From: Pseudanabaena sp. FACHB-1998
Lineage (GTDB): Bacteria > Cyanobacteriota > Cyanobacteriia > Pseudanabaenales > Pseudanabaenaceae
DNA length: 64,000 nucleotides
NCBI RefSeq assembly: GCF_014696355.1
Contig: NZ_JACJQA010000024.1
Location: 1 to 64,000, forward strand
Direction of reading: 5' to 3'
The notes under the pieces: generated by a model
Told to the model about the DNA's origin: nothing
Seen by the model: the letters and a program-made list of their open reading frames with translations, nothing else
Database searches by the model: none
Position numbers and translations under genes: made by a program
Shown: positions 16,050 to 25,382 of the stretch, piece by piece
How positions within the stretch are numbered: position 1 is the stretch's first letter
Layout: each line of letters opens with the position of its first letter

Positions 16050-18479
16050 ATGGGAATTACTCCCACCCAGTCATCGACGCTTCCTCCTACAACCACTCGG
16101 ATGTCTCGAAAGTGGTTTGGTAGAGTGGTCATAGGCATCACGTTTATTTGTCTATCTTCGACCCTAAGTATTCGTTTTTACTCGGAGCCTCGCTTAGCGA
16201 TTGGTACATTTGTTGACCAAGATCTGCGATCGCCTAAAACGATAGTAGCGACAGATATTGAGGCAACCAAGCAGGCTCAAGAGCTAGCTAAGCAGCAAGT
16301 AGTACCTATTTTTCGTAGTAATCCTGAAATAGATGCAAGTGCAGCCAAGCATTTAGAGGAATTACTCAAAGTCGGTGATGATCTCCGCCAATCTTCAGGC
16401 AACTTACCCTATGTCGATCGCAAAATTCTGAGTGACGAAGTTCAACGATATCTGAGGCGTACCTCAGAACAAGAATGGTCACAATTACAGGAAAAAGTTA
16501 ATAAACTGACCGCTAGTTCAGGGAATCAACTTATTACTAGCGCAAGCTTTCTAAATCAAGAGCAAGAAATTTCCTCCTTAGCTCTAGCCGAACTATCTTT
16601 ATATAAATCTAATGGGGGGGTAACCGATTACCAAAATTTAATTTTAAAAATTACTGAGGTGCGTAAAGCCTATACCATCACTCAGGAAAAGTCGGCAAAA
16701 GGTCCCGAAATGTTTCGCGATCGCCTCCTAGATATGACTAATGAGGAGTGGGAAAATATCAAAACTCTCATTAGGCAAGCTTTAACGGATATTCAGTCAT
16801 CAGGACTAGTGGTTGGGTTTCCCGACAATTTATTACAAAAACGTCTAGCAAATCTTAAAAATTTACCCACCAATGACGCTCAGCGAGCAATGGCGATCGC
16901 CTTGCTTAGCACTACAGTGAAACCAAACCTTTCCATTGATTATGTGGGTACTACCGAAAGAGCCATCAAGGCTTCTGAGTCTGTACAACCCCAGCGAATT
17001 GCCCTCAAAGCAGGAGATTTAATCGTTAAAGGGGGGCAAAAAATTACAGAGAAACAGTTTGTAATTTTAGACGAACTTAAAATGACCCAAAGACAAGTCA
17101 ACCTCAAGGGCTTGTTGTTAATGATTGGCTCTACCGCGATCGCCTTTGCCATCTTTGGCTACGCCAACCGTCGATGGCAATATTTGCTGAAGGTTAAGCT
17201 CCACGTTAAGGATTTCATGACCCTTGGAGTGGTGTGCATCGGAAATGCCCTCGCTACGGTTCTCATGGCTCCCAATATGTTGGTATTTGTCCCCTTAGCG
17301 AGCATGGGGTTAATCATCGGCAGTTTTTATAGTTCCCGCTTAGCTCTCCTGATTACCTGCTTAACTTCAGCTTTACTGGCGATCGCCCTTAGTGCTGACC
17401 TAGTTACCCTCAGTCCCATTATTATTGGCACAATCGTCGCCGCCGCCATTACCAATCGCCCCTTAACCCGTTCCCATCTGGCAGCTACAGGTTTGCTAGT
17501 TGCCCTCGTCCAAGCGGCTGCCTATACCGCGATCGCCATCATTGGGGGATCAGCCCCACCCGTTTTAATTGCAATTACCGCCCTGCAATACGCTTCAGGA
17601 GGCTTAATCTCAGCAATCTTAGCCCTTGGCGCTATTCCCTACCTCGAGCATATTTCCTATGCCCTTACCCCCTTCCGTTTAGCAGAGCTTGCCAATCTGG
17701 ATCGCCCCCTCTTACGCCGTCTCGTCACGGAAACCCCGGGGACATTTCAGCACACCCTCTTTGTAGCAAACCTTGCGGAAGCCGCCGCCCGTGAGTTAGG
17801 GGCTGATACTACCCTAGTAAGAACTGGAACGCTCTATCACGATATTGGCAAGACCTTACGACCTGAATATTTCATTGAAAACCAAATGGGACAGCCTAAT
17901 CCCCATGATGTTCTCAATGATCCTTGGCGCAGCGCCCAAATTGTCAAAGAACATGTTTCAGGCGGCATCAAATTAGCCCAAAAATATCATCTTCCCGAAT
18001 TGCTCCAAGCATTTATCCCTGAGCATCAAGGCACGATCGCCATTTCCTATTTTTATTGCCAAGCCCAAAAGCGATCCAATTATGTGGTGGAGTCCGAATT
18101 TCGCTACGTGGGGCCCATTCCGCAATCCCGTGAAACAGGTGTGGTTATGTTAGCCGATGCCTGTGAAGCTGCCTTGCGATCACTAGGCACAGAAACCACT
18201 CTGGAAGAAGCTAAAAATCTACTCATGCGAATCTTTAAGGCTCGGTGGGATGATGGTCAACTCAAGGATTGTTCTTTAAGTTGGGAAGATTTAGATCGCA
18301 TTGCTCCAGTATTTATTAAGGTTTGGCAAGAACGCAATCATGGCAGGATCAAATATCCTCACCTAGCTGAAAAGCTCGATCCGTCTGGTTCCGCTTTACC
18401 CGATCATCTCTGTAGTTACAAAAATACCGAAGCTCGACAGGATCAACCCTTACCGCCCCAAAAGATCGCCTTAAAGTAA
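16050..18479 (+). CDS. 7TM-HD family membrane phosphohydrolase (HDIG domain)
   Basis: An 809-residue membrane protein. An N-terminal span at about 23-45 is followed by an extracytoplasmic 7TMR-HDED domain (about 50-340, beginning IGTFVDQDLRSPKTIVATDI). Seven closely packed membrane spans follow (about 350-545), then a cytoplasmic HD phosphohydrolase (about 560-780) with the H-D pair at 597-598 (YHDIGKTLRPEYF). The same architecture in Listeria PgpH hydrolyses cyclic di-AMP, so a nucleotide second-messenger phosphodiesterase is likely but not proved. Full length and single. Confidence 0.9.
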   Translation: MGITPTQSSTLPPTTTRMSRKWFGRVVIGITFICLSSTLSIRFYSEPRLAIGTFVDQDLRSPKTIVATDIEATKQAQELAKQQVVPIFRSNPEIDASAAKHLEELLKVGDDLRQSSGNLPYVDRKILSDEVQRYLRRTSEQEWSQLQEKVNKLTASSGNQLITSASFLNQEQEISSLALAELSLYKSNGGVTDYQNLILKITEVRKAYTITQEKSAKGPEMFRDRLLDMTNEEWENIKTLIRQALTDIQSSGLVVGFPDNLLQKRLANLKNLPTNDAQRAMAIALLSTTVKPNLSIDYVGTTERAIKASESVQPQRIALKAGDLIVKGGQKITEKQFVILDELKMTQRQVNLKGLLLMIGSTAIAFAIFGYANRRWQYLLKVKLHVKDFMTLGVVCIGNALATVLMAPNMLVFVPLASMGLIIGSFYSSRLALLITCLTSALLAIALSADLVTLSPIIIGTIVAAAITNRPLTRSHLAATGLLVALVQAAAYTAIAIIGGSAPPVLIAITALQYASGGLISAILALGAIPYLEHISYALTPFRLAELANLDRPLLRRLVTETPGTFQHTLFVANLAEAAARELGADTTLVRTGTLYHDIGKTLRPEYFIENQMGQPNPHDVLNDPWRSAQIVKEHVSGGIKLAQKYHLPELLQAFIPEHQGTIAISYFYCQAQKRSNYVVESEFRYVGPIPQSRETGVVMLADACEAALRSLGTETTLEEAKNLLMRIFKARWDDGQLKDCSLSWEDLDRIAPVFIKVWQERNHGRIKYPHLAEKLDPSGSALPDHLCSYKNTEARQDQPLPPQKIALK

Positions 18480-18496
18480 AAGAATTCAACGACCCG

Positions 18497-18532
18497 ACCC
18501 ATCAGGCGGCGCTTCGCGCCGCCTGATGGGTT
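18497..18532. terminator. GC-rich palindrome downstream of the 7TM-HD gene
   Basis: ACCCATCAGGCGGCGC-TTC-GCGCCGCCTGATGGGT, 18 bp after the stop codon at 18479. Followed by TTTGATTTTCTAAGCAAAACTTA, the flank shared with other hairpins here. Confidence 0.7.
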
Positions 18533-18567
18533 TGATTTTCTAAGCAAAACTTAAATTGCTATATATA

Positions 18568-18638
18568 GGGCTAAGTAAGCTACAAAAAATAGCGGTAGTG
18601 CAAAGCACTACCGCTATTTTTTGTAGCTTACTTAGCCC
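18568..18638. repeat. Long palindrome
   Basis: Perfect inverted repeat with about 33-bp arms starting GGGCTAAGTAAGCTAC, core AGCGGTAGTGCAAAGCACTACCGCT. Together with the 18497 hairpin it fills the first half of the 497-bp gap 18480-18976. The second half is AT-rich, and nothing else is seen there. Confidence 0.8.
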
Positions 18639-18976
18639 AACAATTTATAAAATTTTATAGGAATTTTGTGGGAGGCAAAGTATTAGAAATTACAATAAAT
18701 TTAAGTACAAATACTTAACTAAAACTCATCAAAAAAATATATCTATATTTTCTTAACTATTCCCATCCTCAATTTTAATTGCCAAAAACCTTAAAAAGAT
18801 TGTCATAGAAGCATTACAGGAATCAGTTAAGAGATTATTAAGTTAATATTTTATTCGGGATCGCTAAAAGTATTGATGAATATACTTCGGAAGCCATTTT
18901 CACTCTAAAAGCTACCCTTCATAATTAAATTAATAAAAAAAGCTTTTAGTAAATTTGGCATAGCCAAATAATATAT

Positions 18977-19261
18977 ATGGACTCTTCAGGCAGCTCAGTT
19001 ACAGCTTGTCGATTGTGTCAACATTACAGCCCTGTAGGCAGGATGGGAGGGCTTTGTGAAAAGCTTGATGTTCATGTGAAATCTAAGTGGGAAGCTTGCA
19101 GCTTAGCTGAGAGTCCCTTTGAGATATCTTGTGATACTCCCAATAGTCTTACCTCACTTTTACAAGACAACCTCCATGACCCATTAACGATTAGCTATCA
19201 TTTAGAAACAAACGAACTCCAATACTTAAGTATTAGAATGCTTACATTAGCAGAATGCTAA
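18977..19261 (+). CDS. Conserved cyanobacterial small Cys-motif protein of unknown function
   Basis: A 94-residue protein. The first half (TACRLCQHYSPVGRMGGLCE, then KWEACSLAESPF) has CxxC...C...C spacing. It resembles a conserved hypothetical family widespread in cyanobacteria, where it is also followed by a variable tail. The four cysteines could bind metal. The C-terminal half shows no recognisable domain. The start ATG follows an AT-rich stretch without a clear ribosome site. Function unknown. Confidence 0.7.
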   Translation: MDSSGSSVTACRLCQHYSPVGRMGGLCEKLDVHVKSKWEACSLAESPFEISCDTPNSLTSLLQDNLHDPLTISYHLETNELQYLSIRMLTLAEC

Positions 19262-19302
19262 TTCAAAATTTTGATTTATCTTAGATGAGCTTATACCTCA
19301 AA

Positions 19303-19354
19303 CAATAGTTTCGTTGAAAGACTTACGATGCAAATCTTTCAACGAAACTGTTAT
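19303..19354. repeat. Palindrome downstream of the small Cys protein
   Basis: Arms CAATAGTTTCGTTGAAAG and complement around a 15-nt loop. First of three inverted repeats in the 565-bp gap 19262-19826. Possible terminator. Confidence 0.7.
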
Positions 19355-19389
19355 TTAAACATATATCCTTAAATAGCTACTAAATTATT

Positions 19390-19440
19390 AGCAAAATCAA
19401 AACAGAAAATGGCATAGCCATTTTCTGTTTTGATTTTGCT
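19390..19440. repeat. Long palindrome
   Basis: Perfect inverted repeat AGCAAAATCAAAACAGAAAA-TGGCATAGCCA-complement. Confidence 0.8.
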
Positions 19441-19568
19441 AGGTTAAATTTTTAATTAATAAAATTGTGACAACAATTTTATTAATTGGTATAAGAAATT
19501 TTGCTGCTCAGTGCTAATTCTTGAATATAGCGATCCTCTAGCAAAGCAAGAGTTAGCCCGTACAAACC

Positions 19569-19652
19569 AAAACCCAAAAAGCGAGTGGCGGCGTTTCGCG
19601 CCGCAACTTGCTTTTTGGGTTTTATGTCCTAAGCAAAACTTACATTGCTATA
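19569..19652. repeat. Hairpin repeat of the GCGAGTTGCGGCGC family with conserved right flank
   Basis: Arms AAAACCCAAAAAGCGAGTGG and complement around GCGTTTCGCGCC. The right flank TTATGTCCTAAGCAAAACTT-ACATTGCTATAAA is the clearest copy of the flank shared by this family. The rest of the gap to 19826 contains only the promoter region of the next gene. Confidence 0.75.
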
Positions 19653-19826
19653 AATGAGTCCTGAGAAACAAAAGTTTAATAACAGGGGCTTGAGCCCTTG
19701 ACTTTCTAACAAATGCAATAGGATCGCTATATCTGACCAGCAATACTCAGTAGAAAATCTCTAAACTTTTGGTGAATATGGTAGGCTAAATTCATAATAT
19801 TTTATAGTTTTTTTGTATAGGAACAA

Positions 19827-21350
19827 GTGCTAGCAAGGGTTTGGAGCGCAGCAATATTAGGGATCGATGCTATCCAAGTGGGGGTAGAGGTAGATGTGTC
19901 GGGCGGTTTGCCAGGAATCACCCTCGTCGGATTACCTGACACCGCAGTTCAAGAAAGCCGTGAAAGGGTCAAAGCTGCAATTAAAAATGCTGGCTATGCC
20001 TTTCCCATGCGAAAAATTGTGATCAACCTAACTCCTGCGGATCTACGCAAGGAAGGACCTATTTTCGATTTGCCAATCAGTATCGGCATTCTTGCCGCCT
20101 CCGAGCAGGTCGAACCACAATTACTAGGCGATCATTTATTTCTAGGGGAAGTTTCCTTAGATGGTTCTCTCCGCCCAGTGTCAGGAGTATTGCCGATCGC
20201 GGCGGCGGCTCAACGATTAGGCATGGTGGGGATTGTCGTACCCAAGGACAATGCCCAAGAAGCCGCCTTAGTTAAAGGCTTAGCCGTTTATGGGCTGTCC
20301 AGCATTACCGAGGTAGGCGAGTTTCTAGCCCATCCAGAAAAATATCAACCTGTAATCGCCAACCCTGAGATGAAATGGCATGAAAGCGAATTTAAACTCG
20401 ATCTTAAAGATGTCAAGGGTCAGCAGCACGCTCGCCGAGCCTTAGAAATCGCCGCCGCCGGTGGACACAACCTAATTTTTGTAGGTCCTCCTGGTTCGGG
20501 CAAAACCCTTCTCGCAAGGCGCTTGCCTAGTATTTTGCCCAACATGAATTTTGATGAAGCCTTAGAAGTCACCCGTATCCATTCCGTAGCAGGTTTACTC
20601 AAAGGCAAAGGTTTAATTAGCGATCGCCCCTTTCGCAGTCCCCACCATTCGGCTTCAGGCCCCTCCCTAGTCGGTGGTGGCAGCTTTCCTCGTCCGGGGG
20701 AGATCACCCTTGCTACGAATGGAGTTTTATTTCTAGATGAGCTGACCGAGTTTAAGCGGGATGTATTAGAGTTTTTGCGACAACCCCTCGAAGATGGCTT
20801 CGTCAGTATTTCTCGCACCAGACAGTCCGTTACCTTCCCCGCACAATTTACCCTAGTTGCTAGTACAAACCCATGTCAGTGTGGATATTACGGCGATTCG
20901 GTTCAGCCTTGCACCTGTACACCTCGCCAACGGGAGCAGTATTGGGCTAAGTTATCGGGTCCCCTCATGGATCGAATTGATCTACAGGTGACCGTTTCAA
21001 GGCTCAAGCCCGAGGAAATGACGCGATCGTCAGAGGGCGAAAGCTCTAGTGACGTAAAAACCAGAGTACAGACATCTCGTAAAATCCAGCAAAATCGCTT
21101 TCAGCAGGAAGTGAGAGTCAACTGCAACGCTCAAATGCAATCAAGGCATTTAAGACAATGGTGCAAATTAGACGACAATTCAAGGGATCTCCTAGAAGCT
21201 GCGATTAAGCGCTTAGGCTTATCGGCTCGCGCCACCGATCGCATCCTCAAGGTGTCGCGCACGATCGCCGATCTCGCCAATTCCGAACCTATTCAAATAG
21301 TCCATGTTGCCGAAGCCGTCCAATATCGCACCCTTGATCGGGTTACCTAA
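19827..21350 (+). CDS. YifB/ComM family Mg-chelatase-like AAA+ ATPase
   Basis: A 507-residue ATPase with an N-terminal Lon-protease-like ChlI fold (LPGITLVGLPDTAVQESRER), a central AAA+ domain with Walker A VGPPGSGKT and Walker B VLFLDEL, and a C-terminal Mg_chelatase_C domain (LSARATDRILKVSRTIADL). ComM-type proteins act as helicases in DNA uptake and recombination. The role in cyanobacteria is not settled. The start is GTG at 19827, giving MLARVWSAAILGIDA, the family consensus. The stop codon lies in a palindrome. Confidence 0.93.
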   Translation: MLARVWSAAILGIDAIQVGVEVDVSGGLPGITLVGLPDTAVQESRERVKAAIKNAGYAFPMRKIVINLTPADLRKEGPIFDLPISIGILAASEQVEPQLLGDHLFLGEVSLDGSLRPVSGVLPIAAAAQRLGMVGIVVPKDNAQEAALVKGLAVYGLSSITEVGEFLAHPEKYQPVIANPEMKWHESEFKLDLKDVKGQQHARRALEIAAAGGHNLIFVGPPGSGKTLLARRLPSILPNMNFDEALEVTRIHSVAGLLKGKGLISDRPFRSPHHSASGPSLVGGGSFPRPGEITLATNGVLFLDELTEFKRDVLEFLRQPLEDGFVSISRTRQSVTFPAQFTLVASTNPCQCGYYGDSVQPCTCTPRQREQYWAKLSGPLMDRIDLQVTVSRLKPEEMTRSSEGESSSDVKTRVQTSRKIQQNRFQQEVRVNCNAQMQSRHLRQWCKLDDNSRDLLEAAIKRLGLSARATDRILKVSRTIADLANSEPIQIVHVAEAVQYRTLDRVT

Positions 21351-21392
21351 ACAACAGAGGGTCGCGGCTGAGCCGCGACCCTCTGTTGTTTA
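21348..21392. terminator. Palindrome overlapping the YifB stop codon
   Basis: Perfect inverted repeat TAAACAACAGAGGGTCGCGG-CTGAG-complement that includes the TAA stop at its left end. Likely terminator. Confidence 0.7.
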
Positions 21393-21440
21393 AGGAATGA
21401 TAAGCGAGTAAGTAGCTGGGCATAATTAAAACCTAGAGCT

Positions 21441-21479
21441 AAAACCTGTGGCGCACGCTGCGCGTGCACCACAGGTTTT
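21441..21479. repeat. Palindrome
   Basis: AAAACCTGTGG(T)GCACGC-TGC-complement. It is flanked on the left by GAGTAAGTAGCTGGGCATAA, which recurs at 53748 and, inverted, near 15146. The rest of the 411-bp gap 21351-21761 is the AT-rich upstream region of the chemosensory operon. No pilG-like gene is seen there. Confidence 0.7.
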
Positions 21480-21761
21480 GGGGGTTTTATATTTAATTGC
21501 GCCCCACTACTTAGCAAAAAATAATTTAAATGTAGCTATAGAGAAAAGCCCCTTACATGCTATTTTGTGTCTGGACTTTTGGCTCTGCTCTAACTTAATC
21601 AGAGAAGACTAAAATATGAACAGTTTAGTTAATAATTAAGCGATAACTTAATAAATAGTAATCTCAAAGTTATGATCTGCGGCGAAAGCCAAACCATCGT
21701 CAACCTTAAGTATATTGTTTAGTAAGTTGCTAGCGGAAGAATCCTATCGGGGCATTTATGT

Positions 21762-22130
21762 ATGAGTACAGTTCTGGTGGTTGAAGACAGTGTCACACAG
21801 AGAGAAATGATTGAGGACTTACTGAAAGGCAGTGGTTTAACCGTCAAAACCGCAGGTGATGGCGTAGAAGCACTAGACCAAATTCAAGATAGTTGTCCAG
21901 ATATCGTAGTCATGGACATTGTGATGCCACGCATGAATGGTTATGAACTATGCCGCCGTATTAAAACCGATCCTAAAACCGAGCGCGTTCCCGTCGTAAT
22001 GTGTTCATCAAAAGGAGAGGAATTTGACCGCTATTGGGGAATGAAGCAAGGAGCCGATGCCTATATCGCCAAACCATTTCAACCCCAAGAACTTGTTGGC
22101 ACAGTCAAGCAGTTACTTAGAAAAGCTTAA
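21762..22130 (+). CDS. pilH: CheY-like response regulator (PilH/PixH/TaxP2 type)
   Basis: A 122-residue single-domain receiver. It has the acidic pocket in VVEDSVTQR, phosphoacceptor Asp52 in VVMDIVMP, the switch residue in VVMCSSKGE, and Lys in AKPFQP. It is first in an operon with CheW-like, receptor and CheA-like genes, the order seen in cyanobacterial type IV pilus and phototaxis loci. The larger PatA-type regulator (PilG/PixG) that often precedes it is absent here. Confidence 0.92.
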   Translation: MSTVLVVEDSVTQREMIEDLLKGSGLTVKTAGDGVEALDQIQDSCPDIVVMDIVMPRMNGYELCRRIKTDPKTERVPVVMCSSKGEEFDRYWGMKQGADAYIAKPFQPQELVGTVKQLLRKA

Positions 22131-22282
22131 GAATTTTATTAAGAATGCTAAAAATATGGACAATTCTTGATTATTTAAAGTCTGTTCGTTACCATCAATA
22201 CTTTAAGATTTTTTTCTAAAACTTAAAGACATCAAAAATTTTCCCAGAATTTGCTATTTCGCAAGGTAGAGCTTCCCAAATT

Positions 22283-22810
22283 ATGGTAGGAAACCAAGAC
22301 TTCTTCCCCGGCATCGGACAGGATCAGGCTACGGACTTTGAGCAAGGACTCGAAGCTCCAGAAGGTGAGCTGCACCTAAGATTTTTTGTGGCTTCTGGGA
22401 TTGAATTTGCTCTGCCAGCAATTGGAGTCAGTCAAGTTTTGGAATTTGCCCCCGATCGCATTAACCCAATGCCCAATGTATCCCCCCTATTGTTAGGAAC
22501 AGTAAACATTCGGGGTAGAGTAGTTTGGGTAGGCGATCTTGGACAATTTTTAGGTGAGGCTCCGCCAGTAAATACAGATCGTGCTGAAATTTCTATCATC
22601 GCGATCGAAGATCAGGGCATGATGCTAGGACTAGCAGTCGAACAAATTGGCGTTATGGCTTGGCTCGATTCTTCCCAGTTAACTGTTTCGAGAAATAGTT
22701 CGGACAGTATGGCTCCCTTTATTAAGGGTGAGTGGATAATGGAAGAAAGTGAACCATTAAAGCTGCTGGATCAGGTCAACATACTGCGATCAGCTCGTTG
22801 GGCATCTTAA
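22283..22810 (+). CDS. pilI: CheW-like adaptor (PilI/PixI/TaxW type)
   Basis: A 175-residue CheW-domain protein (residues about 25-165) that links the receptor to the CheA kinase. LRFFVASGIEFALPAIGVSQ, NVSPLLLGTVNIRGRVVWV and the acidic VIAIEDQGMMLGLAVEQIG stretch are CheW-fold hallmarks. Second gene of the operon, 152 bp after the receiver gene and 149 bp before the receptor. Confidence 0.9.
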   Translation: MVGNQDFFPGIGQDQATDFEQGLEAPEGELHLRFFVASGIEFALPAIGVSQVLEFAPDRINPMPNVSPLLLGTVNIRGRVVWVGDLGQFLGEAPPVNTDRAEISIIAIEDQGMMLGLAVEQIGVMAWLDSSQLTVSRNSSDSMAPFIKGEWIMEESEPLKLLDQVNILRSARWAS

Positions 22811-22959
22811 GTAAAGCCTATGCAACAACTATATGTTATATATCTACAATTTTAAGCAGATAGTACAGGCTAAAGATACTGACAAAAGATACTGAGAAGA
22901 TAACTTCAAGATAATTTCGAGCTGATGATAGAGATTTTAGGGATTTTAGGAGAAAGCAA

Positions 22960-25329
22960 ATGGCATCAAGTACGCAATACCAAAAAGAATACGAAAAGGC
23001 TTCCTTAGCCTACATGCAAGGAGACTATACACAAGCTGCAAAATTAACACAGGAGCTTGTCAAAGTTTGTCCTAGCGATCCTATGTATCGGTTACTTCAT
23101 GCTCATATCAACCTTGCCCTAGAACGCTATCAAGACTCTATTGGTGAATATGAAACCGTCCTGCAACTGACCGATGAAAACTCGATTTTGGAATATGCTC
23201 ATAGTGGCATAGCGGCGGCGAAGGAAAGGCTAGATCTAAATGATGATGATATTTATGGAGACGCTAGCTTAGGCGATACAGGTAATTCTGATGCGTTTGG
23301 GAGTAGTAATCAATATTCCTATAACGATAGCAACTACAGCCCTAATTCTACCTACGTTCAGAATTCTTCTTGGTCGTCAGATACGAGTGCGAGCAGTGGC
23401 GGACAGAGTCGCGCCATGAGTGAAGAGTTTGATTTTGAAGATTTTAACTCTGACGTATCTATGAATGGCGCTAGTCAGTACAACTACACTGATGAAACGC
23501 AGTTAACTGGCACATCTAACTATAACCCCAGTTATAAGGGCAGCAATAGTTCTTCGAGTATGTCGGATACCGATGTCGTCTTTATGGAAGAATTTGACGA
23601 CTTTGATGATATTAGCGAATCATCTTTTTCTAGTTCCTTTAGCGATTCGGAGGCTACCCAAATGGTTTCCGATCGCTCCATGTCAGATTTTGGTGGTCAA
23701 GATTTTGCGACGGCGGCGCGTCCGAGCAATACCACTGTTGCCGTGGGCAATGACATGAAAATTGGGCGATTTGGTCAAGTCGATAATGAAGCTGAACTGT
23801 TTGGATTAGGCGCAATTAACAACCAATCAGGTACAAAACATTCGGGAATGGACATAGTCGCCGAAGCCTCTGAACAGGGAGGACTATTTTCTCCCTTTGA
23901 CAATATGCCGCTTAAGACTAAGAGCGTGATTACGGCGATCGCGTCGGGGGTAGTGGCGATCGTGGCGGCTGGCTTGGTGACTAACTTCGCCACGGGCGCG
24001 ATTAAGGATCAAGGTCAAAAAGAACAGGTGAGAAATACGGGGTGGATGATGGCGGCGGCGGCGGCGATCGCCAGTGGAGCCACGGCTTGGGGACTAGGTA
24101 AACGCTCTTCTAAGTTAATTGATCAATCTACCGAAAACCTCCAAGCTCAGTTTGAATCGGTTATTCGTGGCGATATGTCTCCACGCGCCTCTATTTACAG
24201 CGAAGATGAGTTTGGTCGTCTGGCGGCAAGCTTTAACCAAATGATCCAGACAATCGTTGCCAACACTAACGAAGCTCAACGGAAAGCTGCCGAACAGGAA
24301 CAAGCCAAAGAAGATCTTCAACGGCAGGTAATTCGCTTACTCGACGACGTAGAAGGGGCGGCGCGAGGTGACTTGACCGTACAGGCGGAGGTAACTGCCG
24401 ACGTACTCGGGGCGGTTGCTGACTCTTTTAACCTCACCATTCAAAACCTGCGCGAAATCGTTAACCAAGTAAAAATTGCGGCGCGTCAGGTAAACGAAAG
24501 CTCTCGCGAGAACGAAGCCTTTGCGCGAAGCTTGTCCTCAGACGCATTGCGTCAAGCCGAAGAATTAAGCGTGACCCTAAACTCAGTCCAAATGATGACC
24601 GAGTCCATTCAACGGGTAGCAGAAAGCGCCCGCGAAGCAGATCAGGTGGCAAAACTCGCCTCCGAAACGGCGATCAAAGGCGGCGACGCAGTAGAACGTA
24701 CTGTGGCGGGTATTTTGGACATTCGAGAAACGGTTGCCGAAACGACGCGCAAGGTAAAACGCTTAGGCGAATCCTCGCAGGAAATTTCTAAGATTGTGGG
24801 TTTGATTTCCCAAATTGCGTCCCGTACCAACTTACTCGCGCTTAACGCTAGTATTGAAGCGGCAAGAGCAGGCGATGCGGGTCGGGGATTTGCGATCGTT
24901 GCTGACGAAGTTCGCCAGCTAGCAGATCGGGCGGCAAAAGCATCTAAAGAAATCGAACAAATCGTATTGCAAATTCAAAGTGAAACCAGTAATGTGCAAC
25001 AAGCGATGGAAGTCGGCACACAACAGGTTATCGATGGTACAAAACGTGCGGAACAAGCCCGTCAGTCTCTCGCTGACATTATCCAAGTTTCCCATCGCAT
25101 TGAAACTTTAGTTTTGTCGATTACCGAAGATACTGTCAAACAAACCGAGACATCACGAACCGTATCACAGGTTATGCAATCAGTTGAGTTAACCGCTCAA
25201 GAAACTTCACAGGAATCGCAACGAGTGTCAGCTTCTCTACAAAACCTTGTAGGTGTAGCCCGTAGTTTGCAAGATTCTGTGGAAAGGTTCCGCGTTGATT
25301 CAGGTGATAAAACAACGGGAGGTCGTTAG
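22960..25329 (+). CDS. pilJ: Methyl-accepting chemoreceptor-like protein (PilJ/TaxD type) with TPR-like N-terminus
   Basis: A 789-residue receptor. Residues about 1-70 form TPR-like helices ([20 protein letters not shown]). A long Ser/Asn/Asp-rich linker runs to about 310. Two membrane spans at about 320-345 and 358-378 are separated by only about a dozen residues, so there is no periplasmic sensing domain. A HAMP domain (about 380-435) and a second HAMP-like segment precede the methyl-accepting signalling domain (about 540-789), with hairpin tip [20 protein letters not shown]. No GAF domain is present, so it is not a PixJ-type photoreceptor. Sensing may occur through the cytoplasmic N-terminus. 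Confidence 0.92.
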   Translation: MASSTQYQKEYEKASLAYMQGDYTQAAKLTQELVKVCPSDPMYRLLHAHINLALERYQDSIGEYETVLQLTDENSILEYAHSGIAAAKERLDLNDDDIYGDASLGDTGNSDAFGSSNQYSYNDSNYSPNSTYVQNSSWSSDTSASSGGQSRAMSEEFDFEDFNSDVSMNGASQYNYTDETQLTGTSNYNPSYKGSNSSSSMSDTDVVFMEEFDDFDDISESSFSSSFSDSEATQMVSDRSMSDFGGQDFATAARPSNTTVAVGNDMKIGRFGQVDNEAELFGLGAINNQSGTKHSGMDIVAEASEQGGLFSPFDNMPLKTKSVITAIASGVVAIVAAGLVTNFATGAIKDQGQKEQVRNTGWMMAAAAAIASGATAWGLGKRSSKLIDQSTENLQAQFESVIRGDMSPRASIYSEDEFGRLAASFNQMIQTIVANTNEAQRKAAEQEQAKEDLQRQVIRLLDDVEGAARGDLTVQAEVTADVLGAVADSFNLTIQNLREIVNQVKIAARQVNESSRENEAFARSLSSDALRQAEELSVTLNSVQMMTESIQRVAESAREADQVAKLASETAIKGGDAVERTVAGILDIRETVAETTRKVKRLGESSQEISKIVGLISQIASRTNLLALNASIEAARAGDAGRGFAIVADEVRQLADRAAKASKEIEQIVLQIQSETSNVQQAMEVGTQQVIDGTKRAEQARQSLADIIQVSHRIETLVLSITEDTVKQTETSRTVSQVMQSVELTAQETSQESQRVSASLQNLVGVARSLQDSVERFRVDSGDKTTGGR

Positions 25330-25382
25330 GACTATTACCATTAGCTAGCTACTCATACCCTAATCTTTGAGAGGACTCTGTC

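Noticed and set aside
22960-25329. PixJ-type photoreceptor
   Set aside because: No GAF chromophore-binding domain between the membrane spans and the signalling domain.
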